Part shown: positions 37,101 to 49,100 of the stretch, piece after piece | Position numbering within the stretch: the first letter of the stretch is position 1 | How the letters are laid out: each line of letters opens with the position of its first letter | NCBI RefSeq assembly: GCF_932526225.1 | Contig: NC_064041.1 | Location: forward strand, 15,931,888 to 15,995,887 | Direction of reading: 5' to 3' | Source: Nematostella vectensis | Lineage: Eukaryota > Cnidaria > Anthozoa > Actiniaria > Edwardsiidae | DNA length: 64,000 nucleotides | Notes under the pieces: generated by a model | The model's database searches: none | Told to the model about the DNA's origin: nothing | The model's input: the letters and a program-made list of their open reading frames with translations, nothing else | Translations under genes and position numbers: made by a program

Positions 37101-40100
37101 CTGTCCTTCTGTCAACTTTCTTGAATTGATACACTCACTGCTTATGTTGGGTCACTAAGGGAATAATTTTCCCAAGGTGTACAAGTATCAGGGGTGGGGG
37201 GTGGTGTACAAGTATCAGGGGTGGGGGGTGGTGTACAAGTATCAGGGGTGGGGGGTGGTGTACAAGTATCAGGGGCGGGGGGTGGTGTACAAGTATCAGG
37301 GGTGGGGGGTGGTGTACAAGTATCAGGGGCGGGGGGTGGTGTACAAGTATCAGGGGTGGGGGGTGGTGTACAAGTATCAGGGGCGGGGGGTGGTGTACAA
37401 GTATCAGGGGTGGGGGGTGGTGTACAAGTATCAGGGGCGGGGGGTGGTGTACAAGTATCAGGGGCGGGGGGTGGTGTACAAGTATCAGGGGTGGGGGGAG
37501 GTGTACAAGTATCAGGGGTGGGGGGTGGTGTACAAGTATCAGGGGTGGGGGGAGGTGTACAAGTATCAGGGGCGGGGGGTGGTGTACAAGTATCAGGGGT
37601 GGGGGGTGGTGTACAAGTATCAGGGGTGGGGGGTGGTGTACAAGTATCAGGGGTGGGGGGTGGTGTACAAGTATCAGGGGCGGGGGGTGGTGTACAAGTA
37701 TCAGGGGTGGGGGGTGGTGTACAAGTATCAGGGGTGGGGGGTGGTGTACAAGTATCAGGGGCGGGGGGTGGTGTACAAGTATCAGGGGTGGGGGGAGGTG
37801 TACAAGTATCAGGGGTGGGGGGTGGTGTACAAGTATCAGGGGCGGGGGGTGGTGTACAAGTATCAGGGGTGGGGGGTGGTGTTAACTTTCTTGAATTGAT
37901 ACACTCACTGCTTATGTTGGGTCACTAAGGGAATAATTTTTCCAAGGTGTACAAGTATCAGGGGCGGGGGGTGGTGTACAAGTATCAGGGGCGGGGGGTG
38001 GTGTACAAGTATCAGGGGCGGGGGGTGGTGTACAAGTATCAGGGGTGGGGGGTGGTGTACAAGTATCAGGGGTGGGGGGTGGTGTACAAGTATCAGGGGC
38101 GGGGGGTGGTGTACAAGTATCAGGGGCGGGGGGTGGTGTACAAGTATCAGGGGCGGGGGGTGGTGTACAAGTATCAGGGGCGGGGGGTGGTGTACAAGTA
38201 TCAGGGGCGGGGGGTGGTGTACAAGTATCAGGGGCGGGGGGTGGTGTACAAGTATCAGGGGCGGGGGGGTGGTGTACAAGTATCAGGGGCGGGGGGTGGT
38301 GTACAAGTATCAGGGGTGGGGGGTGGTGTACAAGTATCAGGGGTGGGGGGAGGTGTACAAGTATCAGGGGTGGGGGGTGGTGTACAAGTATCAGGGGTGG
38401 GGGGTGGTGTACAAGTATCAGGGGAGGGGGGAGGTGTACAAGTATCAGGGGAGGGGGGAGGTGTACAAGTATCAGGGGCGGGGGGTGGTGTACAAGTATC
38501 AGGGGCGGGGGGTGGTGTACAAGTATCAGGGGCGGGGGGTGGTGTACAAGTATCAGGGGCGGGGGGTGGTGTACAAGTATCAGGGGCGGGGGGTGGTGTA
38601 CAAGTATCAGGGGTGGGGGGAGGTGTACAAGTATCAGGGGCGGGGGGAGGTGTACAAGTATCAGGGGAGGGGGGAGGTGTACAAGTATCAGGGGCGGGGG
38701 GTGGTGTACAAGTATCAGGGGTGGGGGGAGGTGTACAAGTATCAGGGGTGGGGGGTGGTGTACAAGTATCAGGGGTGGGGGGTGGTGTACAAGTATCAGG
38801 GGTGGGGGGGGGTGTACAAGTATCAGGGGTGGGGGGAGGTGTACAAGTATCAGGGGCGGGGGGAGGTGTACAAGTATCAGGGGTGGGGGGTGGTGTACAA
38901 GTATCAGGGGCGGGGGGAGGTGTACAAGTATCAGGGGCGGGGGGTGGTGTACAAGTATCAGGGGTGGGGGGGGTGTACAAGTATCAGGGGTGGGGGGAGG
39001 TGTACAAGTATCAGGGGTGGGGGGGGGTGTACAAGTATCAGGGGCGGGGGGTGGTGTACAAGTATCAGGGGCGGGGGGTGGTGTACAAGTATCAGGGGTG
39101 GGGGGGGGGTGTACAAGTATCAGGGGTGGGGGGAGGTGTACAAGTATCAGGGGTGGGGGGGGGTGTACAAGTATCAGGGGTGGGGGGTGGTGTACAAGTA
39201 TCAGGGGTGGGGGGAGGTGTACAAGTATCAGGGGCGGGGGGTGGTGTACAAGTATCAGGGGTGGGGGGAGGTGTACAAGTATCAGGGGCGGGGGGTGGTG
39301 TACAAGTATCAGGGGCGGGGGGTGGTGTACAAGTATCAGGGGTGGGGGGTGGTGTACAAGTATCAGGGGCGGGGGGTGGTGTACAAGTATCAGGGGCGGG
39401 GGGTGGTGTACAAGTATCAGGGGTGGGGGGTGGTGTACAAGTATCAGGGGCGGGGGGTGGTGTACAAGTATCAGGGGCGGGGGGTGGTGTACAAGTATCA
39501 GGGGTGGGGGGTGGTGTACAAGTATCAGGGGTGGGGGGTGGTGTACAAGTATCAGGGGTGGGGGGTGGTGTACAAGTATCAGGGGTGGGGGGTGGTGTAC
39601 AAGTATAAGGGGCGGGGGGTGGTGTACAAGTATCAGGGGCGGGGGGTGGTGTACAAGTATCAGGGGTGGGGGGTGGTGTACAAGTATCAGGGGTGAAGGG
39701 TGGTGTACAAGTATCAGGGGCGGGGGGTGGTGTACAAGTATCAGGGGCGGGGGGTGGTGTACAAGTATCAGGGGCGGGGGGTGGTGTACAAGTATCAGGG
39801 GCGGGGGGTGGTGTACAAGTATCAGGGGTGGGGGGTGGTGTACAAGTATCAGGGGTGGGGGGTGGTGTACAAGTATCAGGGGCGGGGGGTGGTGTACAAG
39901 TATCAGGGGTGGGGGGTGGTGTACAAGTATCAGGGGCGGGGGGTGGTGTACAAGTATCAGGGGCGGGGGGTGGTGTACAAGTATCAGGGGTGGGGGGTGG
40001 TGTACAAGTATCAGGGGTGGGGGGTGGTGTACAAGTATCAGGGGCGGGGGGTGGTGTACAAGTATCAGGGGCGGGGGGGGGTGTACAAGTATCAGGGGCG

Positions 40101-43100
40101 GGGGGTGGTGTACAAGTATCAGGGGCGGGGGGTGGTGTACAAGTATCAGGGGTGGGGGGTGGTGTACAAGTATCAGGGGTGGGGGGTGGTGTACAAGTAT
40201 CAGGGGTGGGGGGTGGTGTACAAGTATCAGGGGCGGGGGGTGGTGTACAAGTATCAGGGGCGGGGGGTGGTGTACAAGTATCAGGGACGGGGGGGTGGTG
40301 TACAAGTATCAGGGGCGGGGGGTGGTGTACAAGTATCAGGGGTGGGGGGTGGTGTACAAGTATCAGGGGTGGGGGGTGGTGTACAAGTATCAGGGGCGGG
40401 GGGTGGTGTACAAGTATCAGGGGTGGGGGGTGGTGTACAAGTATCAGGGGTGGGGGGTGGTGTACAAGTATCAGGGGTGGGGGGTGGTGTACAAGTATCA
40501 GGGGTGGGGGGTGGTGTACAAGTATCAGGGGTGGGGGGTGGTGTACAAGTATCAGGGGTGGGGGGTGGTGTACAAGTATCAGGGGTGGGGGGTGGTGTAC
40601 AAGTATCAGGGGTGGGGGGTGGTGTACAAGTATCAGGGGTGGGGGGTGGTGTACAAGTATCAGGGGCGGGGGGTGGTGTACAAGTATCAGGGGCGGGGGG
40701 TGGTGTACAAGTATCAGGGGCGGGGGGTGGTGTACAAGTATCAGGGGTGGGGAGTGGTGTACAAGTATCAGGGGCGGGGGGTGGTGTACAAGTATCAGGG
40801 GTGGGGGGTGGTGTACAAGTATCAGGGGTGGGGGGTGGTGTACAAGTATCAGGGGTGGGGGGTGGTGTACAAGTATCAGGGGCGGGGGGTGGTGTACAAG
40901 TATCAGGGGCGGGGGGTGGTGTACAAGTATCAGGGGCGGGGGGTGGTGTACAAGTATCAGGGGTGGGGGGTGGTGTCAACTTTCTTGAATTGATACACTC
41001 ACTGCTTATGTTGGGTCACTAAGGGAATAATTTTCCCAAGGTGTACAAGTATCAGGGGTGGGGGGTGGTGTACAAGTATCAGGGGTGGGGGGTGGTGTAC
41101 AAGTATCAGGGGTGGTGGGTGGTGTACAAGTATCAGGGGCGGGGGGTGGTGTACAAGTATCAGGGGCGGGGGGTGGTGTACAAGTATCAGGGGCGGGGGG
41201 TGGTGTACAAGTATCAGGGGTGGGGGGTGGTGTCAACTTTCTTGAATTGATACACTCACTGCTTATGTTGGGTCACTAAGGGAATAATTTTTCCAAGGTG
41301 TACAAGTATCAGGGGCGGGGGGTGGTGTACAAGTATCAGGGGTGGGGGGTGGTGTACAAGTATCAGGGGTGGGGGGTGGTGTACAAGTATCAGGGGCGGG
41401 GGGTGGTGTACAAGTATCAGGGGTGGGGGGTGGTGTACAAGTATCAGGGGCGGGGGGTGGTGTACAAGTATCAGGGGTGGGGGGTGGTGTACAAGTATCA
41501 GGGGTGGGGGGTGGTGTACAAGTATCAGGGGTGGGGGGTGGTGTACAAGTATCAGGGGCGGGGGGTGGTGTACAAGTATCAGGGGTGGGGGGTGGTGTAC
41601 AAGTATCAGGGGTGGGGGGAGGTGTACAAGTATCAGGGGCGGGGGGTGGTGTACAAGTATCAGGGGCGGGGGGTGGTGTACAAGTATCAGGGGCGGGGGG
41701 TGGTGTACAAGTATCAGGGGCGGGGGGTGGTGTACAAGTATCAGGGGCGGGGGGTGGTGTACAAGTATCAGGGGTGGGGGGTGGTGTACAAGTATCAGGG
41801 GTGGGGGGTGGTGTACAAGTATCAGGGGCGGGGGGTGGTGTACAAGTATCAGGGGCGGGGGGTGGTGTACAAGTATCAGGGGCGGGGGGTGGTGTACAAG
41901 TATCAGGGGTGGGGGGTGGTGTCAACTTTCTTGAATTGATACACTCACTGCTTATGTTGGGTCACTAAGGGAATAATTTTTCCAAGGTGTACAAGTATCA
42001 GGGGCTTGGGGTGGTGTACAAGTATCAGGGGTGGGGGGTGGTGTACAAGTATCAGGGGTGGGGGGTGGTGTACAAGTATCAGGGGCGGGGGGTGGTGTAC
42101 AAGTATCAGGGGCGGGGGGTGGTGTACAAGTATCAGGGGCGGGGGGTGGTGTACAAGTATCAGGGGCGGGGGGGTGGTGTACAAGTATCAGGGGCGGGGG
42201 GTGGTGTACAAGTATCAGGGGCGGGGGGTGGTGTACAAGTATCAGGGGCGGGGGGTGGTGTACAAGTATCAGGGGTGGGGGGTGGTGTACAAGTATCAGG
42301 GGTGGGGGGTGGTGTACAAGTATCAGGGGCGGGGGGTGGTGTACAAGTATCAGGGGTGGGGGGTGGTGTACAAGTATCAGGGGCGGGGGGGTGGTGTACA
42401 AGTATCAGGGACGGGGGGGTGGTGTACAAGTATCAGGGGCGGGGGGTGGTGTACAAGTATCAGGGGTGGGGGGTGGTGTACAAGTATCAGGGGTGGGGGG
42501 TGGTGTACAAGTATCAGGGGCGGGGGGTGGTGTACAAGTATCAGGGGTGGGGGGTGGTGTACAAGTATCAGGGGTGGGGGGTGGTGTACAAGTATCAGGG
42601 GTGGGGGGGTGGTGTACAAGTATCAGGGGTGGGGGGTGGTGTACAAGTATCAGGGGTGGGGGGTGGTGTACAAGTATCAGGGGTGGGGGGTGGTGTACAA
42701 GTATCAGGGGTGGGGGGTGGTGTACAAGTATCAGGGGTGGGGGGTGGTGTACAAGTATCAGGGGTGGGGGGTGGTGTACAAGTATCAGGGGCGGGGGGTG
42801 GTGTACAAGTATCAGGGGCGGGGGGTGGTGTACAAGTATCAGGGGCGGGGGGTGGTGTACAAGTATCAGGGGTGGGGAGTGGTGTACAAGTATCAGGGGC
42901 GGGGGGTGGTGTACAAGTATCAGGGGTGGGGGGTGGTGTACAAGTATCAGGGGTGGGGGGTGGTGTACAAGTATCAGGGGTGGGGGGTGGTGTACAAGTA
43001 TCAGGGGCGGGGGGTGGTGTACAAGTATCAGGGGCGGGGGGTGGTGTACAAGTATCAGGGGCGGGGGGTGGTGTACAAGTATCAGGGGTGGGGGGTGGTG

Positions 43101-46100
43101 TCAACTTTCTTGAATTGATACACTCACTGCTTATGTTGGGTCACTAAGGGAATAATTTTCCCAAGGTGTACAAGTATCAGGGGTGGGGGGTGGTGTACAA
43201 GTATCAGGGGTGGGGGGTGGTGTACAAGTATCAGGGGTGGTGGGTGGTGTACAAGTATCAGGGGCGGGGGGTGGTGTACAAGTATCAGGGGCGGGGGGTG
43301 GTGTACAAGTATCAGGGGCGGGGGGTGGTGTACAAGTATCAGGGGTGGGGGGGTGGTGTCAACTTTCTTGAATTGATACACTCACTGCTTATGTTGGGTC
43401 ACTAAGGGAATAATTTTTCCAAGGTGTACAAGTATCAGGGGCGGGGGGTGGTGTACAAGTATCAGGGGTGGGGGGTGGTGTACAAGTATCAGGGGTGGGG
43501 GGTGGTGTACAAGTATCAGGGGCGGGGGGTGGTGTACAAGTATCAGGGGTGGGGGGTGGTGTACAAGTATCAGGGGCGGGGGGTGGTGTACAAGTATCAG
43601 GGGTGGGGGGTGGTGTACAAGTATCAGGGGTGGGGGGTGGTGTACAAGTATCAGGGGTGGGGGGTGGTGTACAAGTATCAGGGGCGGGGGGTGGTGTACA
43701 AGTATCAGGGGTGGGGGGTGGTGTACAAGTATCAGGGGTGGGGGGAGGTGTACAAGTATCAGGGGCGGGGGGGTGGTGTACAAGTATCAGGGGCGGGGGG
43801 TGGTGTACAAGTATCAGGGGCGGGGGGTGGTGTACAAGTATCAGGGGCGGGGGGTGGTGTACAAGTATCAGGGGCGGGGGGTGGTGTACAAGTATCAGGG
43901 GTGGGGGGTGGTGTACAAGTATCAGGGGTGGGGGGTGGTGTACAAGTATCAGGGGCGGGGGGTGGTGTACAAGTATCAGGGGCGGGGGGTGGTGTACAAG
44001 TATCAGGGGCGGGGGGTGGTGTACAAGTATCAGGGGTGGGGGGTGGTGTCAACTTTCTTGAATTGATACACTCACTGCTTATGTTGGGTCACTAAGGGAA
44101 TAATTTTTCCAAGGTGTACAAGTATCAGGGGCTTGGGGTGGTGTACAAGTATCAGGGGTGGGGGGTGGTGTACAAGTATCAGGGGTGGGGGGTGGTGTAC
44201 AAGTATCAGGGGCGGGGGGTGGTGTACAAGTATCAGGGGCGGGGGGTGGTGTACAAGTATCAGGGGCGGGGGGTGGTGTACAAGTATCAGGGGCGGGGGG
44301 TGGTGTACAAGTATCAGGGGCGGGGGGTGGTGTACAAGTATCAGGGGCGGGGGGTGGTGTACAAGTATCAGGGGTGGGGGGTGGTGTACAAGTATCAGGG
44401 GTGGGGGGTGGTGTACAAGTATCAGGGGTGGGGGGTGGTGTACAAGTATCAGGGGTGGGGGGTGGTGTACAAGTATCAGGGGCGGGGGGTGGTGTACAAG
44501 TATCAGGGGCGGGGGGTGGTGTACAAGTATCAGGGGCGGGGGGTGGTGTACAAGTATCAGGGGCGGGGGGTGGTGTACAAGTATCAGGGGCGGGGGGTGG
44601 TGTACAAGTATCAGGGGTGGGGGGTGGTGTCAACTTTCTTGAATTGATACACTCACTGCTTATGTTGGGTCACTAAGGGAATAATTTTTCCAAGGTGTAC
44701 AAGTATCAGGGGCGGGGGGTGGTGTACAAGTATCAGGGGCGGGGGGTGGTGTACAAGTATCAGGGGTGGGGGGAGGTGTACAAGTATCAGGGGTGGGGGG
44801 TGGTGTACAAGTATCAGGGGTGGGGGGTGGTGTACAAGTATCAGGGGCGGGGGATGGTGTACAAGTATCAGGGGTGGGGGGTGGTGTACAAGTATCAGGG
44901 GCGGGGGGTGGTGTACAAGTATCAGGGGTGGGGGGAGGTGTACAAGTATCAGGGGCGGGGGGTGGTGTACAAGTATCAGGGGTGGGGGGAGGTGTACAAG
45001 TATCAGGGGCGGGGGATGGTGTACAAGTATCAGGGGTGGGGGGTGGTGTACAAGTATCAGGGGCGGGGGGTGGTGTACAAGTATCAGGGGCGGGGGGTGG
45101 TGTACAAGTATCAGGGGCGGGGGGTGGTGTACAAGTATCAGGGGTGGGGGGGGGTGTACAAGTATCAGGGGCGGGGGGTGGTGTACAAGTATCAGGGGTG
45201 GGGGGAGGTGTACAAGTATCAGGGGCGGGGGATGGTGTACAAGTATCAGGGGTGGGGGGTGGTGTACAAGTATCAGGGGCGGGGGGTGGTGTACAAGTAT
45301 CAGGGGTGGGGGGTGGTGTACAAGTATCAGGGGTGGGGGGTGGTGTACAAGTATCAGGGGCGGGGGGTGGTGTACAAGTATCAGGGGTGGGGGGTGGTGT
45401 ACAAGTATCAGGGGCGGGGGGTGGTGTACAAGTATCAGGGGTGGGGGGTGGTGTACAAGTATCAGGGGCGGGGGGTGGTGTACAAGTATCAGGGGTGGGG
45501 GGTGGTGTACAAGTATCAGGGGTGGGGGGTGGTGTACAAGTATCAGGGGCGGGGGGTGGTGTACAAGTATCAGGGGTGGGGGGTGGTGTACAAGTATCAG
45601 GGGCGGGGGGTGGTGTACAAGTATCAGGGGCGGGGGGTGGTGTACAAGTATCAGGGGTGGGGGGGTGGTGTACAAGTATCAGGGGTGGGGGGTGGTGTAC
45701 AAGTATCAGGGGTGGGGGGTGGTGTACAAGTATCAGGGTTGGGGGGTGGTGTACAAGTATCAGGGGCGGGGGGTGGTTTACAAGTATCAGGGGCGGGGGG
45801 TGGTGTACAAGTATCAGGGGTGGGGGGGGGTGTACAAGTATCAGGGGTGGGGGGTGGTGTACAAGTATCAGGGGTGGGGGGTGGTGTACAAGTATCAGGG
45901 GCGGGGGGTGGTGTACAAGTATCAGGGGCGGGGGGTGGTGTACAAGTATCAGGGGCGGGGGGGTGGTGTACAAGTATCAGGGGCGGGGGGGGGGTGTACA
46001 AGTATCAGGGGCGGGGGGTGGTGTACAAGTATCAGGGGCGGGGGGGGGTGTACAAGTATCAGGGGCGGGGGGTGGTGTACAAGTATCAGGGGCGGGGGGT

Positions 46101-49100
46101 GGTGTACAAGTATCAGGGGCGGGGGGTGGTGTACAAGTATCAGGGGCGGGGGGTGGTGTACAAGTATCAGGGGTGGGGGGGGTGTACAAGTATCAGGGGT
46201 GGGGGGTGGTGTACAAGTATCAGGGGTGGGGGGTGGTGTACAAGTATCAGGGGCGGGGGGTGGTGTACAAGTATCAGGGGCGGGGGGGTGGTGTACAAGT
46301 ATCAGGGGTGGGGGGTGGTGTACAAGTATCAGGGGCGGGGGGTGGTGTACAAGTATCAGGGGCGGGGGGTGGTGTACAAGTATCAGGGGCGGGGGGTGGT
46401 GTACAAGTATCAGGGGCGGGGGGGTGGTGTACAAGTATCAGGGGCGGGGGGTGGTGTACAAGTATCAGGGGTGGGGGGTGGTGTACAAGTATCAGGGGTG
46501 GGGGGTGGTGTACAAGTATCAGGGGTGGGGGGTGGTGTACAAGTATCAGGGGTGGGGGGTGGTGTACAAGTATCAGGGGCGGGGGGTGGTGTACAAGTAT
46601 CAGGGGTGGGGGGTGGTGTACAAGTATCAGGGGTGGGGGGTGGTGTACAAGTATCAGGGGTGGGGGGTGGTGTACAAGTATCAGGGGTGGGGGGTGGTGT
46701 ACAAGTATCAGGGGCGGGGGGTGGTGTCAACTTTCTTGAATTGATACACTCACTGCTTATGTTGGGTCACTAAGGGAATAATTTTTCCAAGGTGTACAAG
46801 TATCAGGGGTGGGGGGTGGTGTACAAGTATCAGGGGTGGGGGGTGGTGTACAAGTATCAGGGGCGGGGGGTGGTGTACAAGTATCAGGGGCGGGGGTTGG
46901 TGTACAAGTATCAGGGACGGGGGGGGGGGAGAGGGGGGGGTGTACAAGTATCAGGGGCGGGGGGGGGGGGGTGGTGTACAAGTATCAGGGGCGGGGGGTG
47001 GTGTACAAGTATCAGGGGCGGGGGGTGGTGTACAAGTATCAGGGACGGGGGGTGGTGTACAAGTATCAGGGACGGGGGGTGGTGTACAAGTATCAGGGGT
47101 GGGGGGTGGTGTACAAGTATCAGGGGTGGGGGGTGGTGTACAAGTATCAGGGGTGGGGGGAGGTGATGAGGAGCGCCTACTTTAAAAATTCAGAAATGGT
47201 TTGGGGGAAGGATGTAAATTCTAGTAATTCAAACTCACGGGTGAAAGCAGATGCATGATGCAGTAATTACAACCCCCCAGGGGCGGATCTAGCTTTTCGT
47301 TAAAGGGGGTTTTGGCTCAGCGACAAAGGGGGGAGGGGGTAATGTTATTTTGCTACATATGGCTTTCTGGCAGCCCAAAGGAGGGGGTTTAAACCCCCTA
47401 AACCCTCCCCCCCTAGATCCGCTACAGCCCGTTATTGAAATTAGTGTAAAGTAGTTATACATGTGTACATAAGTATACAGTAGTTATACATGTGTACATA
47501 AGTATACAGTAGTTATATGTACCTTGACTCGGGGAAGACAGACTCAAGCATAAATGACAGATGGAATCCTGAAAAGAAATAAAACATGTTTTAACCAGCC
47601 TTATATTATGCTTTAGATATCCTGTACTGAACGACTTTATTAAGGACATAACAGGACTGAAACAAAATTACAGAAAAAGCATACAAATCATAAATCCCCA
47701 GTTGTTTTTGTCTTTTAATTCTTTCATTATAGACACATTGTCAAAAGTAGAAAGCATATTATGGCTATTCCTCTAAACTTCACTCTGCAGTCAGCTCTGA
47801 AATCGAGCATATCCTATGTATTGCTTTTAAAACTGCATCATTGAGTGCACCTTTGTAAATAAAATCACAGGGTTTGCTTAAAAGTTGCACCCCCTACTCT
47901 TATAAGATTCTCACCACAACTTATTTGAGAAATTTGTTACAAAATTTTTGAGAATGGCCAAGTCAAATCTAGCCCTTCTACACTGCTTTTTATCTGTTTT
48001 TAATAAAATAAATAATTTTTCAATATTATTACTATTATTATAGCAAGAGATGTATTTTCGCAGATCTAACCTTTTAATGATAAAAAAGCTGCATAACGTA
48101 ATTAGTTTTCTGGTGTACATTACAGTACATCACTTCGAAAAAGCATAATATTCAATAGCAGCAAGATATTATTAATGAACTTCTTCTTGTTCCTGGTGGG
48201 CCCACCTCCTTCTATAAGAAGATTCTTGTGACCCATTCTCTACCCATGGTCATCAAGTATTATAACCATCGGTGCAGGTTTGGATGGGCGCTTTTCTGCC
48301 CAGTCCATTCTCTGCACATATTTTCTACATTTCCATTCCATGTTTAAGGTAATGGGAGTTATACACACATAAATCATATGTTATTGATTGAATGATCCTC
48401 TAAAAATCCAATATTTTGGGAAGATTGTGCAAAATCAACAAACAATCTAGAAACGTGTTTGGTCATCATTTTAGAAGTAAAACAAAAGGTTAAAGCTAAT
48501 TTATGACAGGATGTTGAAAAATCTTGCTTTTTATGCAAAAGGTTCAGATAATACTTATAATCAAAACATAATCCTTTGAAACAGAGGAGATAATGAGCAT
48601 GTTGAAAACTTGACTAATGAACAGGCCTCAGTCATCAAATACATCGAAATCACAAGTCAACCATGTCTGAGCTATACACGGACTCCAAGGAGAATACAGT
48701 TAGAAAACCATACAATATATAGCTTATGTATCAAAGAGATTTTAACGATGATTTGTAGGTTTATTTTGATCCCTACTATAAGTTAATGGCGAGATAATAG
48801 CGGGATACGCTTGTAAAAATACACATGCTCATATTTTGAGCTTCAAAGCGCCCCACGTTGAATACTAGGTAATTTATAAACGATATTTCATTGATCTTTA
48901 ACCGCCCCAAGGATTTCGAAGGACAAACATCATACCGTTAAATTTATCCTGATTTAACAATCTTGTTTACAAACGAATACTCAGCTCAAAATAACAATCG
49001 ACTTCACTTACCTAGTTTGGCAAAACTGGCGATCAAAATCCAAAGCATGATCGTGAACGGCCCTGCGACATGATTAAAGTCAAAGGTAGCTACATTGAAT

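Noticed and set aside
37177..47185. Very long frames (up to 982 codons) such as YKYQGWGVV or CTPPPTPDT repeats on both strands
   Set aside because: The 27-bp unit has no stop in most frames; several frames are open at once on both strands, and the array lies inside SLC9 intron 2.
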